Assembly (NCBI GenBank): GCA_035651595.1
Contig: DASRFJ010000100.1
Span: forward strand, 1-44,975
Reading direction: 5' to 3'
DNA from: JAFARZ01 sp035651595
GTDB lineage: Bacteria; Actinomycetota; Actinomycetes; Streptosporangiales; Streptosporangiaceae
Length of the DNA stretch: 44,975 bases
This document shows positions 15,283-23,845 of the stretch, piece after piece (the stretch's first letter is position 1; every line of letters begins with the position of its first letter). The translations under genes were made by a program, and so were the position numbers. The notes below the pieces were generated by a model. It made no database searches, was not told the origin of the DNA, and was given only the letters and a program-made list of their open reading frames with translations.

Positions 15283-17326
15283 GCGGGCCGGGTCGTGTGC
15301 GCGGGCCACGTGCGAGGGCTTGCCGTCCGCGTGCGGCTGCCGGTTTCAGCTTGAGGTCCTCGTGGGCCCTGGCGAGACGCCACTCGGCTTCGGCGGGATG
15401 CACCGACAACCCGGCCTTGGCCTGGGCCAGTAGGTCCGCCTCGGTTTGCAGCGAGCCGGACATGAGTCCGCTGGCCCAGTCCTTGGCGGTCCGGGCAATC
15501 GCGAAGTACTGGGCGATCGCCGACGCGATCCCGAAGTACGGGCCGAGCGAGGCCAAGACCCCGGTGCCGTTCGCCGTCGGCTGCGCCGGCCGGGACGGAA
15601 CCGGACCGCCGTCGATCAGGTCGTGCCGGAGCGTCAGCAGCGCCGCCACGTCCGCCTGATCCTGCTGGCTTATCGCGGCGTCGACGAAGTGGAGCAGGTC
15701 TTGGCGGATGATCCGGTGAGCGACGTCGGCGATCGGGACCGGATTCGCGGACTCGTTGAGAACAGTGACGCACGAGCGCGCGGTGCGGATGAGGTCGCGC
15801 GGCAGGCCACCGGACCAGGCGTGGCAGAACAGGGCGGCGGAGTACGGGAAGTACCGGACGCGGGCGCGCAGCAATTCGCAGGACTCCGACGCGGTCATCG
15901 GCGGGATCTCGATGACCGTGTCGAAGGCGGAGTCGAACGTGTCGCGCAGCGGGACGCCGCGGGTCGCGAAGCTGCGCAGGGCGTCGTCCGAGACCGAGAT
16001 CACGAAGTGCACGCCGTCGATGTGGAACAGGTCCTTGAGGCCGTTGATGATTTCCGTGGCCCGTGCGGCATCGGCGATCTTGTCCAGTTCGTCGATCGCG
16101 ATGAGGATCTGTGCGCCGCCGCGCAGGTGGTGCCGTTCCAGGTAATCGCGGAATTCGGCCACCCAGTCGGCGTGGCTCAGCTCGCGTTCGGTCCAGGTGC
16201 GCTGCCGGCCCGCGCTCGCCGAGACACCGTACCGCGCCACGCCCGCGGACTTGCTGCTGGTCAGCGACAGCGACCCGGTGATGCGCTCCAGCGTCTGCTG
16301 CGCGAGCTCGATTTCGTCCTGTGCCTGCACGCTGAACCGCCGCCGCCCGCCGGCCGACACGTTTTTGCTGGCGAGGATCTTGCGGACGGTGGTCGCGTAG
16401 ATGACCTTGACGAAATCCCCGCCCGAGGGATCAGCGGGCGCGGTCAGCAGCACGCCGACGCGGGCGGCCCGCGTGTCGGCGGTTCGCGCCGGGCGGACGA
16501 AGTACCTGCCGATGCTCGACAACGAGGCGGGATCCGGTCGGCTCGTGTTACACAGCAGCCTCAGCAGCGTGGACTTGCCGGCGCCGCGGGCGCCCACCAC
16601 GCCGATCGCCGAACTCAGGTGTCCTTCGACGAGCCCGAGCACCTCGCGGAAGCTCGCCGACTGGACGACGGTGGGAGTGCCCGACTCCACCAGGCTCGGC
16701 GCGCTCATCGGGGCCAGCAGTACGCCACTGGACTGCTCGTCCCTGAGCTGGGCGACCTGCCGTGCCACGCTGGACAGGCAGGGGATCAGTTCCTCGCCGA
16801 CGAACCGGCCGTACGCCGTCAAGTACTCTCGCTGGGCGCGGTGGTGCCTGCGCCGGCCGATGAGCTGGGCGAGCATTCCCAGTAGCCAGCCCAGGGCGCC
16901 GCACGCGAAGGCGACCACCGTGGCCTCGTGGATGCCCCTTGTGGTCGGCGCGTATGCCGCGGCTCCGAGAATCGTCAGCAGCGAGAGCCATGCGAGCGTG
17001 CGCCCGGTGCTCGATACCTTGCTCCAGATGCCGGTGCGATCGGTGAATGACCGCGCCGCGCGCCGGTAGCCGGCCAAGCCGGCGGCCAGGCTTTCCGCCA
17101 GGCCGGCGCGCTGGTCCCACAGCGCGGTGAACAGGTCCGCCTGCGACACGCCCGGGTCGTCGGCGAGCACCTGGCGAGTCAGCAACGCGAGTCGCATCGG
17201 CGTAATCGGATCGAGCGGGTTGCCCGCGCCGCTGGCTTCGTCCCGGTACGCGGCGAACACGCGGTCCATGATGTCGCCGCTTTCCTCGACGGATCGGGGC
17301 GCATCGGGAGCCGGGGTAGAACTCAC
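15275..17326 (-). CDS. Membrane-anchored KAP-like P-loop NTPase
   Basis: 683 residues. Two membrane helices lie close together at about 110-128 and 135-157, then a P-loop domain with Walker A VGARGAGKST (about 244-253) and Walker B ILIAIDELDKI (D412, E413). Later segments (FVISVSDDALRSFATRG, PPMTASESCELLRAR, GGLPRDLIRTAR) match the sensor and arginine-finger regions of KAP/AAA-type STAND NTPases. KAP proteins carry such paired helices inserted near the ATPase domain and are often linked to mobile or defence functions, though that is not shown here. A GGAGG lies upstream of the GTG start at 17326. The C-terminal basic tail runs into the GCCGG repeat. Confidence 0.7.
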   Translation of the reverse strand: MSSTPAPDAPRSVEESGDIMDRVFAAYRDEASGAGNPLDPITPMRLALLTRQVLADDPGVSQADLFTALWDQRAGLAESLAAGLAGYRRAARSFTDRTGIWSKVSSTGRTLAWLSLLTILGAAAYAPTTRGIHEATVVAFACGALGWLLGMLAQLIGRRRHHRAQREYLTAYGRFVGEELIPCLSSVARQVAQLRDEQSSGVLLAPMSAPSLVESGTPTVVQSASFREVLGLVEGHLSSAIGVVGARGAGKSTLLRLLCNTSRPDPASLSSIGRYFVRPARTADTRAARVGVLLTAPADPSGGDFVKVIYATTVRKILASKNVSAGGRRRFSVQAQDEIELAQQTLERITGSLSLTSSKSAGVARYGVSASAGRQRTWTERELSHADWVAEFRDYLERHHLRGGAQILIAIDELDKIADAARATEIINGLKDLFHIDGVHFVISVSDDALRSFATRGVPLRDTFDSAFDTVIEIPPMTASESCELLRARVRYFPYSAALFCHAWSGGLPRDLIRTARSCVTVLNESANPVPIADVAHRIIRQDLLHFVDAAISQQDQADVAALLTLRHDLIDGGPVPSRPAQPTANGTGVLASLGPYFGIASAIAQYFAIARTAKDWASGLMSGSLQTEADLLAQAKAGLSVHPAEAEWRLARAHEDLKLKPAAARGRQALARGPRTRPGPPG

Positions 17327-17489
17327 CCCCGCACCTCCGGGGTTGGTGCGGACTTAGCGGGACGGACTGCGACTAAGTATGCACAGCACGAATGCCGTGC
17401 GGAAGTAGGCCGCGCCGCTGGGGGTAGCTAGACTTGCGACGACGCCTCTGCCATCCGTGACCTGCGCGGGAGCGGTTCTGAGGTCTTGG

Positions 17490-17522
17490 CCCCGGTCCTG
17501 GTGTTGCCGCACCAGGCCGGGG
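17490..17522. terminator. Strong hairpin between PadR and KAP genes
   Basis: CCCCGG-T-CCTGGTG (17490-17503) pairs with CACCAGG-CCGGGG (17510-17522) around a 6-base loop: 13 base pairs with one bulged T. It lies just past the PadR stop (17533) and before the KAP-like gene on the same strand. The T run (TTT) is on the plus-strand side only, so for the PadR transcript it would act as a stem without a U tract. Confidence 0.55.
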
Positions 17523-17532
17523 TTTACGCATG

Positions 17533-18210
17533 TCAGGTACCGTCCTCCTGGCCGCCGGCCGCCTCGGCGAGCAGCTGGGCGACCTCCGGTGGCACGTTGC
17601 CGGTGCCGTCGAACCCGCCGGCCGCGTGGATTGCCTGCCATGTGGCCACGCCGGGGAACGTGCCCGCCGCCAGCTCGGCGAGCACGCCGCGGACCCAGTC
17701 GGCTTCGGCCTGGCGCATCGCGAGCTGGTATTCGGTCTCGATCAGGAACAGCCGGGGAATCTGCTTCATCGCGGCGGCGAGGTCGGTCCGCGAGCGTTCG
17801 ATCTCCGCGTCGAGCACCTCGAGCCGGTGACGCAGCAGGCCGACCACCTCGTCCGGCGCGAGCTGGCCGGCGTCGGACAGCCCGGCCTCGAACCTGGTGT
17901 ACTCCCGCTCCGGGTCGCCGAGCAGCTCGCGCAGCCAGTCCTTCAGCTCGGCCTGGCCTGACGCGGTGATCTGGTATGTGGTCCGCTCCGGCTGGCGCCC
18001 CTCTCGGTCGACCTGCACGGCCTGGATGAAGCCGTTCTTCTCCAGGTTCTGCACGACCGTGTAGAGCGATCCCCAGTTGATCTTGACCGCCTGGTCCTTG
18101 CCACGTTCCCGCAGCACGGAGGCCATCTCGTAGGGGTACATCGGACGCTCAAGGAGCTGCGCGAGCAGCGTCAGTGCCAGCAGGTTGCCTACCTTGCGCC
18201 GCTTCGGCAT
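17533..18210 (-). CDS. PadR-family transcriptional regulator
   Basis: 225 residues. The N-terminal winged helix of PadR is clear (LLALTLLAQLLERPMYPYEM, then INWGSLYTVVQNLEKNGFI and the wing VDREGRQPERTTYQIT), followed by the C-terminal helical dimerisation domain of the Vir_act_alpha_C type (about 110-190). PadR proteins usually repress a neighbouring transporter or detoxification gene and themselves, and release DNA on binding a small molecule. The only gene downstream on the same strand is the KAP-like ATPase, separated by a hairpin. GGGG precedes the ATG at 18210. Confidence 0.88.
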   Translation of the reverse strand: MPKRRKVGNLLALTLLAQLLERPMYPYEMASVLRERGKDQAVKINWGSLYTVVQNLEKNGFIQAVQVDREGRQPERTTYQITASGQAELKDWLRELLGDPEREYTRFEAGLSDAGQLAPDEVVGLLRHRLEVLDAEIERSRTDLAAAMKQIPRLFLIETEYQLAMRQAEADWVRGVLAELAAGTFPGVATWQAIHAAGGFDGTGNVPPEVAQLLAEAAGGQEDGT

Positions 18211-18250
18211 GCATACCCCTCAGCTGTCTGTCCACGAGTTCTCGTCATCA

Positions 18251-18294
18251 AGTGCTCGTGTGCGAGTATAAGTGGGCGAGCACTCTGCACACAA
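18251..18294 (-). promoter_or_regulatory. PadR promoter with flanking inverted repeat
   Basis: On the minus strand TTGTGT (18294-18289), an 18-bp spacer and TATACT (18270-18265) form a promoter for the PadR gene. Perfect 8-bp inverted repeats AGTGCTCG (18251-18258) and CGAGCACT (18277-18284) bracket the -10 box, 18 bp apart, the layout expected for PadR autoregulation. Confidence 0.6.
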
Positions 18295-18546
18295 GCGCGC
18301 CGCCCGCGGCCAGCTTGGGCCATGATCGCGATCGACCGCAGTGCGGTGGAGGAGGCCACCACTGGGCCGGCTTCGAGGACTGACCACGCCCGCCGGCCGC
18401 CCCGGGGCGTTCGGCTGCGGGCGCACCCTCGAACTTTCCGGACATTTCAGGATTTGGAAGGGTTTACGCCCCTCCAGACCCTGCTGCTTATTCCGGGGGT
18501 TGCTTGGTCCGCCGGCCGGTCAAGCAGGCGGGGACGGGCCTCGATT

Positions 18547-18628
18547 AACGTGGTAGTTTGTCCCATCGTGGTAGCGGGATCCTTGTTTACGAGGGTCAAT
18601 CCACCACAAGGGGGCAATCGTCCACGTT
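18547..18628. repeat. 82-bp palindromic intergenic repeat, copy 2
   Basis: Same length and ends as copies 1 and 3 (AACGTGGT...TCCACGTT); here the terminal pairing extends to TTAACGTGG/CCACGTTAA (18545-18630). It lies in the 622-base gap between the PadR and small-membrane-protein genes. That gap holds the PadR promoter (18251-18294), this repeat, its conserved flank (18629-18695) and an octamer array (18773-18828); no gene was seen in it. Confidence 0.8.
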
Positions 18629-18695
18629 AATTGACAGGCCGCTGATGCGCTCGTATCCCGGCAGTCGCACAGTGCACTCCAGCCACAGACCGCGG
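18629..18695. repeat. Conserved flank of 82-bp repeat copy 2
   Basis: The 67 bases after copy 2 resemble the 67 bases after copy 3 (30890-30956) at roughly three positions in four, including the identical 17-mer CGCACAGTGCACTCCAG (18666-18682 and 30927-30943). The DNA before both copies also shares a GGTCCGCCGGCCG word and GGCGGGGACGG. Copy 1 lacks this flank. Confidence 0.65.
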
Positions 18696-18772
18696 CCTGT
18701 GGCAGCCAGCCGCGCAAAGGCGACGATCGCCACCACGCTGCTGGCCGACAAGATCCAGGAGCTGCGTTCCTG

Positions 18773-18828
18773 ACCGACTGACCGACTGACCGACTGGCCG
18801 ACTGGCCGACTGACCGACTGGCCGATGA
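18773..18828. repeat. Tandem octamer array
   Basis: Seven units of RCCGACTG (ACCGACTG or GCCGACTG; the last unit altered) run head to tail just past the end of the small-membrane-protein gene on the other strand. A simple microsatellite-like tract; unit number probably varies between strains. Confidence 0.8.
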
Positions 18829-18832
18829 CCAG

Positions 18833-19135
18833 CTAGAGGTCCATCGGGCTCCCGGACTGCTCCCGGTGCGCCGCGCGGTCCTCGGCGGCCTCGGCCATTT
18901 CCTCCGCTGACGGCGGGTTTCCGCCACCCTCGGGCACCGGGGCGTCGCGGCGCGGCATGACGCTGCGCCCGCCGCCCATGTGCTCGCCGCCTTGGACCAG
19001 CCCGCGCATCGGCTGCACGTGCCGGTTATCGCTGCCCGGTCGCCGTGCCGCCCGGGCCACGAACCCCAGCCAGATCGCCAGCGACACGACAATGACCGCG
19101 CACATGATCCAGATTCCGGTAACTGTTCCGTTCAT
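18833..19135 (-). CDS. Small single-span membrane protein
   Basis: 100 residues. One membrane helix near the N-terminus (about residues 5-27, TGIWIMCAVIVVSLAIWLGF), then a basic anchor (ARAARRP) and a polar, disordered C-terminal part with Gly, Glu and Pro. No family was recognised. The ATG at 19135 is preceded by GGGGGA. It is divergent from the transketolase gene, with a 60-base gap that must hold both promoters. Confidence 0.6.
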   Translation of the reverse strand: MNGTVTGIWIMCAVIVVSLAIWLGFVARAARRPGSDNRHVQPMRGLVQGGEHMGGGRSVMPRRDAPVPEGGGNPPSAEEMAEAAEDRAAHREQSGSPMDL

Positions 19136-19195
19136 GCTCCCCCTCTACCCAGCATTTTCGGTGTAACCGGACCGCGGGCGGGCAGTGCGAAGCGG

Positions 19196-21070
19196 ATGAC
19201 GGATTCGCTGCAACTCGACAATGACATCGCTTACCAGCTCAGGGAGGCTGGCCAGCAGCTTCGGGTGGACTCGGTGCGATGCAGCGCCGCGGCGTCGTCG
19301 GGGCACCCGACGTCCTCCATGTCCGCCGCCGACCTGATGGCGGTCCTGCTGGCCCGGCACCTGCGCTATGACTTCGCCGACCCGCGTGCGCCCGGTAACG
19401 ACCACCTGATCTTCTCCAAGGGCCACGCCTCGCCGCTGTACTACAGCATGCTCAAGATGGCCGGCGCGATCACCGACGAGGAGCTGCTCAGTTACCGCCG
19501 CGCCGGGAGCCCGCTGGAAGGGCATCCGACGCCGCGGCTGCCCTGGGTGGACGTCGCCACCGGCTCACTCGGGCAAGGTCTGCCCATCGGCGTGGGCGTG
19601 GCCATCGCCGGCCGGGATCTGGACCAGCTCCCGTACCGGGTCTGGGTACTCTGCGGCGACAGCGAGCTGGCCGAAGGGTCGATCTGGGAGGCGGCCGAAC
19701 ACGCGGGTCACGCGGGCCTGGACCACCTGACCGCGATCGTGGACGTGAACCGCCTCGGTCAGCGCGGTCCGACCCGGCACGGCTGGGACACCGCGGCCTA
19801 CGCGCGCCGGTTCGCCGCGTTCGGCTGGCACAGCATTGAAATCGACGGGCATGACGTCGCCGCGATCGACACGGCGTTCCGCAAGGCGGCCGAGCACGCC
19901 GGCCAGCCGACGGTCATCCTCGCCCGGACGAAGAAGGGGCGCGGCGTAGCGGCCGTCGAAGATCGCGAAGGAGCCCACGGCAAGCCGGTGCCGGATGCCG
20001 AGGACGCCATCCGTGAGCTGGGCGGTGACCGGCATCTGTCGGTCGCGGTGACCCCGCCGCCGCCGGACCTGCGACCACGCCGGTTCCCGGTCAGCGAGGG
20101 GCACCTGCCCGCCTTCAAGGCAGGCGACGCGGTCGCCACCAGAACCGCGGCCGGCCAGGCCCTGACCGCGCTCGGCAACACCCGGCCCGAGGTGGTCGTG
20201 CTCGACGGCGAGGTCGCCGACTCCACGCGGACGCAGTACTTCGCGGACGCGCACCCGGACCGGTTCTTCGAGTGCTATATCGCCGAGCAGCAGATGGTCG
20301 CCGCCGCGGTCGGCATGCAGGTGCGCGGGTGGATCCCGTACGCGTCGACGTTCGCCGCGTTCTTCTCCCGCGCCTACGACTTCATCCGGATGGCGGCGAT
20401 CAGCAGGGCCAGTATCCGGCTGGTCGGCACGCACGCCGGCGTCGCCATCGGACAGGACGGCCCGTCGCAGATGGCGCTGGAGGATCTCGCCGCGCTCCGC
20501 GCGGTACACGGCAGCACCGTGCTTTACCCGTGTGACGCGAACCAGGCCGCCCGGCTGACCGCCGCCATGGCGGACATCAGCGGGATCAGCTACCTGCGCG
20601 CCAGTCGTGGCGACACCCCTGTGATCTACGATCCGGAGGAGGAGTTCCCGGTCGGCGGCAGCAAGGTGCTCCGTTCGTCACCCGACGACCAGGTGACGCT
20701 CGTCGCCGCCGGCGTGACGGTGCACGAGGCGCTCGCCGCGGCAGACCTGCTCGCCGACGACGGCGTGTCCGCCCGGGTCATCGACGCGTACTCGGTCAAG
20801 CCCATCGACGCCGTGACGTTGCGCCAGGCGGTCAGCGAGACGGGCCGGATTCTCACCGTCGAGGATCACTGGCCGGAGGGTGGTCTCGGCGACGCGGTGC
20901 TCGACGCGCTCGCGTCGGGCGGCGGAACCCTGCCGGTGGTGCACAAGCTGGCGGTGCGTCAGATGCCTGGCTCGGCCACGCCCGCCGAGCAGCTTCAGCT
21001 CGCCGGCATCGACATGGTGTCCATCGCCGCCGGCGCGGCGGATCTCATCGCCGGCCGGTCCGCTAACTAA
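19196..21070 (+). CDS. Transketolase
   Basis: 624 residues, the length of animal-type transketolases. Thiamine diphosphate domain: SSGHPTSSMSAADLMAVLL, FSKGHASPLYYSML, the GDSELAEGSIWEAAEHAGH motif and IVDVNRLGQ. Pyrimidine domain: FFECYIAEQQMVAAAVGM with the catalytic Glu, YASTFAAFFSRAYDFIRMA and THAGVAIGQDGPSQMALEDL. The C-terminal domain follows (VTLVAAGVTVHEAL...). It moves two-carbon units between sugar phosphates in the pentose phosphate pathway. The ATG at 19196 gives a normal N-terminus; the frame is open further up but is antisense to the small membrane protein. The cell may hold a second, E. coli-type copy elsewhere. Confidence 0.88.
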   Translation: MTDSLQLDNDIAYQLREAGQQLRVDSVRCSAAASSGHPTSSMSAADLMAVLLARHLRYDFADPRAPGNDHLIFSKGHASPLYYSMLKMAGAITDEELLSYRRAGSPLEGHPTPRLPWVDVATGSLGQGLPIGVGVAIAGRDLDQLPYRVWVLCGDSELAEGSIWEAAEHAGHAGLDHLTAIVDVNRLGQRGPTRHGWDTAAYARRFAAFGWHSIEIDGHDVAAIDTAFRKAAEHAGQPTVILARTKKGRGVAAVEDREGAHGKPVPDAEDAIRELGGDRHLSVAVTPPPPDLRPRRFPVSEGHLPAFKAGDAVATRTAAGQALTALGNTRPEVVVLDGEVADSTRTQYFADAHPDRFFECYIAEQQMVAAAVGMQVRGWIPYASTFAAFFSRAYDFIRMAAISRASIRLVGTHAGVAIGQDGPSQMALEDLAALRAVHGSTVLYPCDANQAARLTAAMADISGISYLRASRGDTPVIYDPEEEFPVGGSKVLRSSPDDQVTLVAAGVTVHEALAAADLLADDGVSARVIDAYSVKPIDAVTLRQAVSETGRILTVEDHWPEGGLGDAVLDALASGGGTLPVVHKLAVRQMPGSATPAEQLQLAGIDMVSIAAGAADLIAGRSAN

Positions 21071-21071
21071 G

Positions 21072-21797
21072 CTACTTAACCGGACTGGCATCGAGGGAGT
21101 ACACCGCGTAGGCGCGGCGCAGTACCGGGAGCGCCACGTTCCGCACCGGTACCCCGCCCGGGGTGATGCCGCACTCCTGGCCGGCGTGCGCGTGGCCGTG
21201 CACCGCGAGGTCCGCCGCCGCGCCGTCCGCGGCCTCGGCGAGGAAGTAGCTGCCGAGAAACGGGTAGATTTCCGGCGGCTCGCCAGCCAGTGTGTCGGGC
21301 ACCGGCGCGTAGTGGGTCAGCGCGACCCGGACGTCGCAGTCCAGCGCCCCCAGCGCATGAGCGAGGCCGTCGGCCAGCCGCCGTGAGTGCCCGACGAACT
21401 CCTTCATCTGCGGCTCGCCGAACTCCGACGCGCACCGGCCGGGGAACCCGCCGCCGAACCCCTTGCTGCCGGCCACGCCGAGCCTGCCGCCGGGCAGGTT
21501 CAGCTCGATCCCGGTGCCCTCGAGCACGTGGATGCCGGACAGCCGCAGCACCCTGGTGATGTCCGTCTGCTGGTCGCTCTGGTAGTCATGGTTGCCCAGC
21601 ACCGCGACGACGGGCACGCCGACGTCGCCGAACTCCTCGGCGACGATCTCGGCCTCCGCCATCGTGCCGTGCTGGGTGAGATCGCCGGCCAGCAGCAGCG
21701 CGTCGGCCTGCTCGCCGAGGCCGTCCAGATGCGGCCCGATGGAACCGCGGACGTCCGCACCGAGGTGCACATCGCCCACGGCGGCTACCCGGATCAT
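21072..21797 (-). CDS. Calcineurin-like metallophosphoesterase
   Basis: 241 residues with all metal-binding motifs of the family: AVGDVHLG (D9, H11), LLLAGDLTQHG, VLGNHDY, ALTHYAP and VHGHAHAG. It should hydrolyse phosphomonoesters or diesters using two metal ions; the substrate is unknown. The start overlaps the stop of the upstream nucleotidyltransferase-BON gene by 4 bases, so the two are co-translated. The 3' end lies 1 base from the convergent transketolase stop. Confidence 0.85.
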   Translation of the reverse strand: MIRVAAVGDVHLGADVRGSIGPHLDGLGEQADALLLAGDLTQHGTMAEAEIVAEEFGDVGVPVVAVLGNHDYQSDQQTDITRVLRLSGIHVLEGTGIELNLPGGRLGVAGSKGFGGGFPGRCASEFGEPQMKEFVGHSRRLADGLAHALGALDCDVRVALTHYAPVPDTLAGEPPEIYPFLGSYFLAEAADGAAADLAVHGHAHAGQECGITPGGVPVRNVALPVLRRAYAVYSLDASPVK

Positions 21798-22636
21798 GGC
21801 GTGCGTACCTCGGTGAGCATCACTTCATTGCGCAACGCGATTTCCGGCGCCTCCTCCGTCAGGACTTCCGCGGCGACCGCGGCCACCAGCGCGCGTCGCT
21901 GCTCGCCGGCCACTTCGCCGCGCAGGCTGGCGATCCCGCCCGCCACCTCGACGCGGATGCCTAGCTCGTGGGTCCGCGGATCCGTGGCGAGCGCCTGCTC
22001 CAGGCGCCCGGCCAGGTTCTCCAGCTCAGCGGAAGCGGACCCCGCCGAAGCGGGTCCCACCGGAGAAGCGGACCCCACCGAGGCCGGCCCCTGGATCACG
22101 TCGAGTTCCTCGAGCAGGACCAGAAAGGCGCGGGCGAACGCCGATCCGTTCAGCGCCTCGCGCACCTCGCTCCAGTCGACCTGTTCGCGCATCGGCCGGA
22201 CGCACGTCAGCGTCAGGGCGAAGTCGGCGTGATGCTCGGACATGGACCGGAGCATGGACAGCACGATGTCGGTGGCCCCGAGCACCGGCATCTCGACCGC
22301 CGCGACGTTGATCCGCTCCGCCCGGTCGAGCAGCTGCCAGTTAACCGGCTGACCGGCCAGGACATAGATGAGGTCGACCATGCGGCCCTCGTCGAAGGCC
22401 TTGATGAGCCATCCTTCCGGCGGCCGCTCCACAGTCATGCCGGCGTCGGCGAAGACGACCGCGGCGGCATCGGAATCCTCGGCGAGGATCACGAAGTCCA
22501 CGTCGTGCACTGGCGGCGCGCCCCCTCGCGCGTAAGCCGCCGCGCCCCCGGCGAGTGCGAACGGAATGCCGGCCTGCTGAAGGATTGAGGCCGCCTTCTT
22601 CATCGTCTCAAGCAGCAGGACTTGGGGGTGGCTCAT
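21794..22636 (-). CDS. Nucleotidyltransferase-fold protein fused to a BON domain
   Basis: 280 residues. Residues about 8-130 have the minimal nucleotidyltransferase pattern: FALAGGAAAYARGG (G30, G31) and HDVDFVI (D45, D47). Residues 200-275 look like a BON domain (IRVEVAGGIASLRGEVAGEQ), normally found in envelope or osmotic-stress proteins. The two are joined by a linker made of two copies of a GPAS-GSAS unit, seen in the DNA as a repeat of AAGCGGACCCC near 22035-22090. The partner gene downstream is a metallophosphoesterase with a 4-base overlap; nucleotide transfer and removal by the pair is an attractive but unproven idea. Confidence 0.7.
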   Translation of the reverse strand: MSHPQVLLLETMKKAASILQQAGIPFALAGGAAAYARGGAPPVHDVDFVILAEDSDAAAVVFADAGMTVERPPEGWLIKAFDEGRMVDLIYVLAGQPVNWQLLDRAERINVAAVEMPVLGATDIVLSMLRSMSEHHADFALTLTCVRPMREQVDWSEVREALNGSAFARAFLVLLEELDVIQGPASVGSASPVGPASAGSASAELENLAGRLEQALATDPRTHELGIRVEVAGGIASLRGEVAGEQRRALVAAVAAEVLTEEAPEIALRNEVMLTEVRTP

Positions 22637-22739
22637 CGCAGAGAGCTACCCGCTCCGGTACGGCTAAACGCGGCGTTTGCCCGCGGTGCGGCCGGGTAGC
22701 CGCGATCACTTACCCGTACTGAGACATCACGGGAGGCAC

Positions 22740-23411
22740 ATGAGCACCGCACAGCACCAGCGGATCGCGGCCGTGCTGCTCGACCGGTACGGCCGGGGGT
22801 ACGCGGACGAGGCCGGCATCCGGCTTGCCGACAAGCCGGGCCCGCTGTACCAGCTGCTGGTGCTGGCCACCCTGCTCAGCGCCCGGATATCGGCGGACGT
22901 CGCGGTCGCCGCGGCCCGCGAGCTGTTCGCCGCGGGCTACCGCAACGCCAAGGCGATGAGCGCCGCCAGCTGGCAGGACCGGGTGGACGCGCTCGGCCGC
23001 GGCCACTACCGCCGCTACGACGAGCGGACCGCCACGATGCTCGGCGACGGCGCGGGCCTGCTCATCGATCGCTGGCACGGCGACCTCCGCCGCATCCGCG
23101 AGGAGGCCGGCAGCAGCGACGAGATCGCGAGCCTGCTCACCGAGTTCCCGGGCATCGGACCGGTTGGCGCCGGCATCTTCCTGCGCGAGGCGCAGGACAT
23201 CTGGCCCGAGGTGGCGCCGCACGTGGACGTGCTGATGATCAGGGGCGCGCGCAAGGTCGGCCTGCCGAGCCAGTCCCCGGGGCTGGGCGCGGTGCTCACC
23301 GCGAGCGGAGAACCGGCCAGGCTCGCCGCCGCGCTGGTCCGCGTCGCGCTCAGCGACCGTGCCGCCGGCGAAGTAACCGCGTCGCTGTCCAGGCAGGAGG
23401 CGCGCGGATGA
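22740..23411 (+). CDS. HhH-GPD (endonuclease III-like) protein without Fe-S cluster
   Basis: 223 residues with the helix-hairpin-helix of base-excision glycosylases (LTEFPGIGPVGAGIFLRE, about 133-150) and the conserved Asp in PHVDVLMIR (D163). The Lys that marks bifunctional endonuclease III (GRKTA) is Val142 here, and the C-terminal four-Cys cluster is missing. It may be a monofunctional glycosylase or a non-catalytic DNA-binding relative. GGGAGG lies 4 bases before the ATG. It overlaps the next gene by 4 bases. Confidence 0.75.
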   Translation: MSTAQHQRIAAVLLDRYGRGYADEAGIRLADKPGPLYQLLVLATLLSARISADVAVAAARELFAAGYRNAKAMSAASWQDRVDALGRGHYRRYDERTATMLGDGAGLLIDRWHGDLRRIREEAGSSDEIASLLTEFPGIGPVGAGIFLREAQDIWPEVAPHVDVLMIRGARKVGLPSQSPGLGAVLTASGEPARLAAALVRVALSDRAAGEVTASLSRQEARG

Positions 23412-23836
23412 GCCTGCCCGCCGGCCAGCAGCGGACCCTGCACCAGATCGAGCGCGCGCTCCAGGTCAGCGAGCCCTACCTGGTGTCCAAGTTCGCGATC
23501 TTCACCCGGCTCGCCACCCCGGACGGGCCGATCGGAAGGGAGCGGATCCACGCGCCGCGATTCCGGCTTAAGCCGCGTCTGCGCGCCGCGATGCTGGCCC
23601 CGGTGGCGATCGGATTGCTGATCACCGCCATCACGCTGGGCGGCACCGCGCACGGCTCTGGCGGTTGCCTGCACGGGTGGCGTTCGATCCCGGCCGCCCC
23701 CGCCCGCGGCGGCGCTGGCTGCGGTGCCGAGATGCAGCCGGTCCGCTCGGTCCAGCCGGTAATCGTCCCCGCGGCGCCACGCCCGCACCCCGCGTCACCG
23801 AGCCGGTACATGCGTATTATGCCGGACCCCGGGTAG
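23408..23836 (+). CDS. DUF3040-like small membrane protein
   Basis: 142 residues. The N-terminus LPAGQQRTLHQIERALQVSE resembles the DUF3040 pattern (L..E...L..IE..L...D), then a single membrane helix at about 61-79 (MLAPVAIGLLITAITLGGTA), and a Pro/Ala/Arg-rich C-terminus that may be disordered. DUF3040 proteins are small actinobacterial membrane proteins of unknown role. The ATG overlaps the HhH-GPD stop, so the pair is coupled. Confidence 0.6.
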   Translation: MSLPAGQQRTLHQIERALQVSEPYLVSKFAIFTRLATPDGPIGRERIHAPRFRLKPRLRAAMLAPVAIGLLITAITLGGTAHGSGGCLHGWRSIPAAPARGGAGCGAEMQPVRSVQPVIVPAAPRPHPASPSRYMRIMPDPG

Positions 23837-23845
23837 CCGCGGGCC

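Noticed and set aside
18773..18828. Octamer array considered as a CRISPR-like structure
   Set aside because: Units are 8 bp and contiguous with no spacers; it is a simple tandem repeat.
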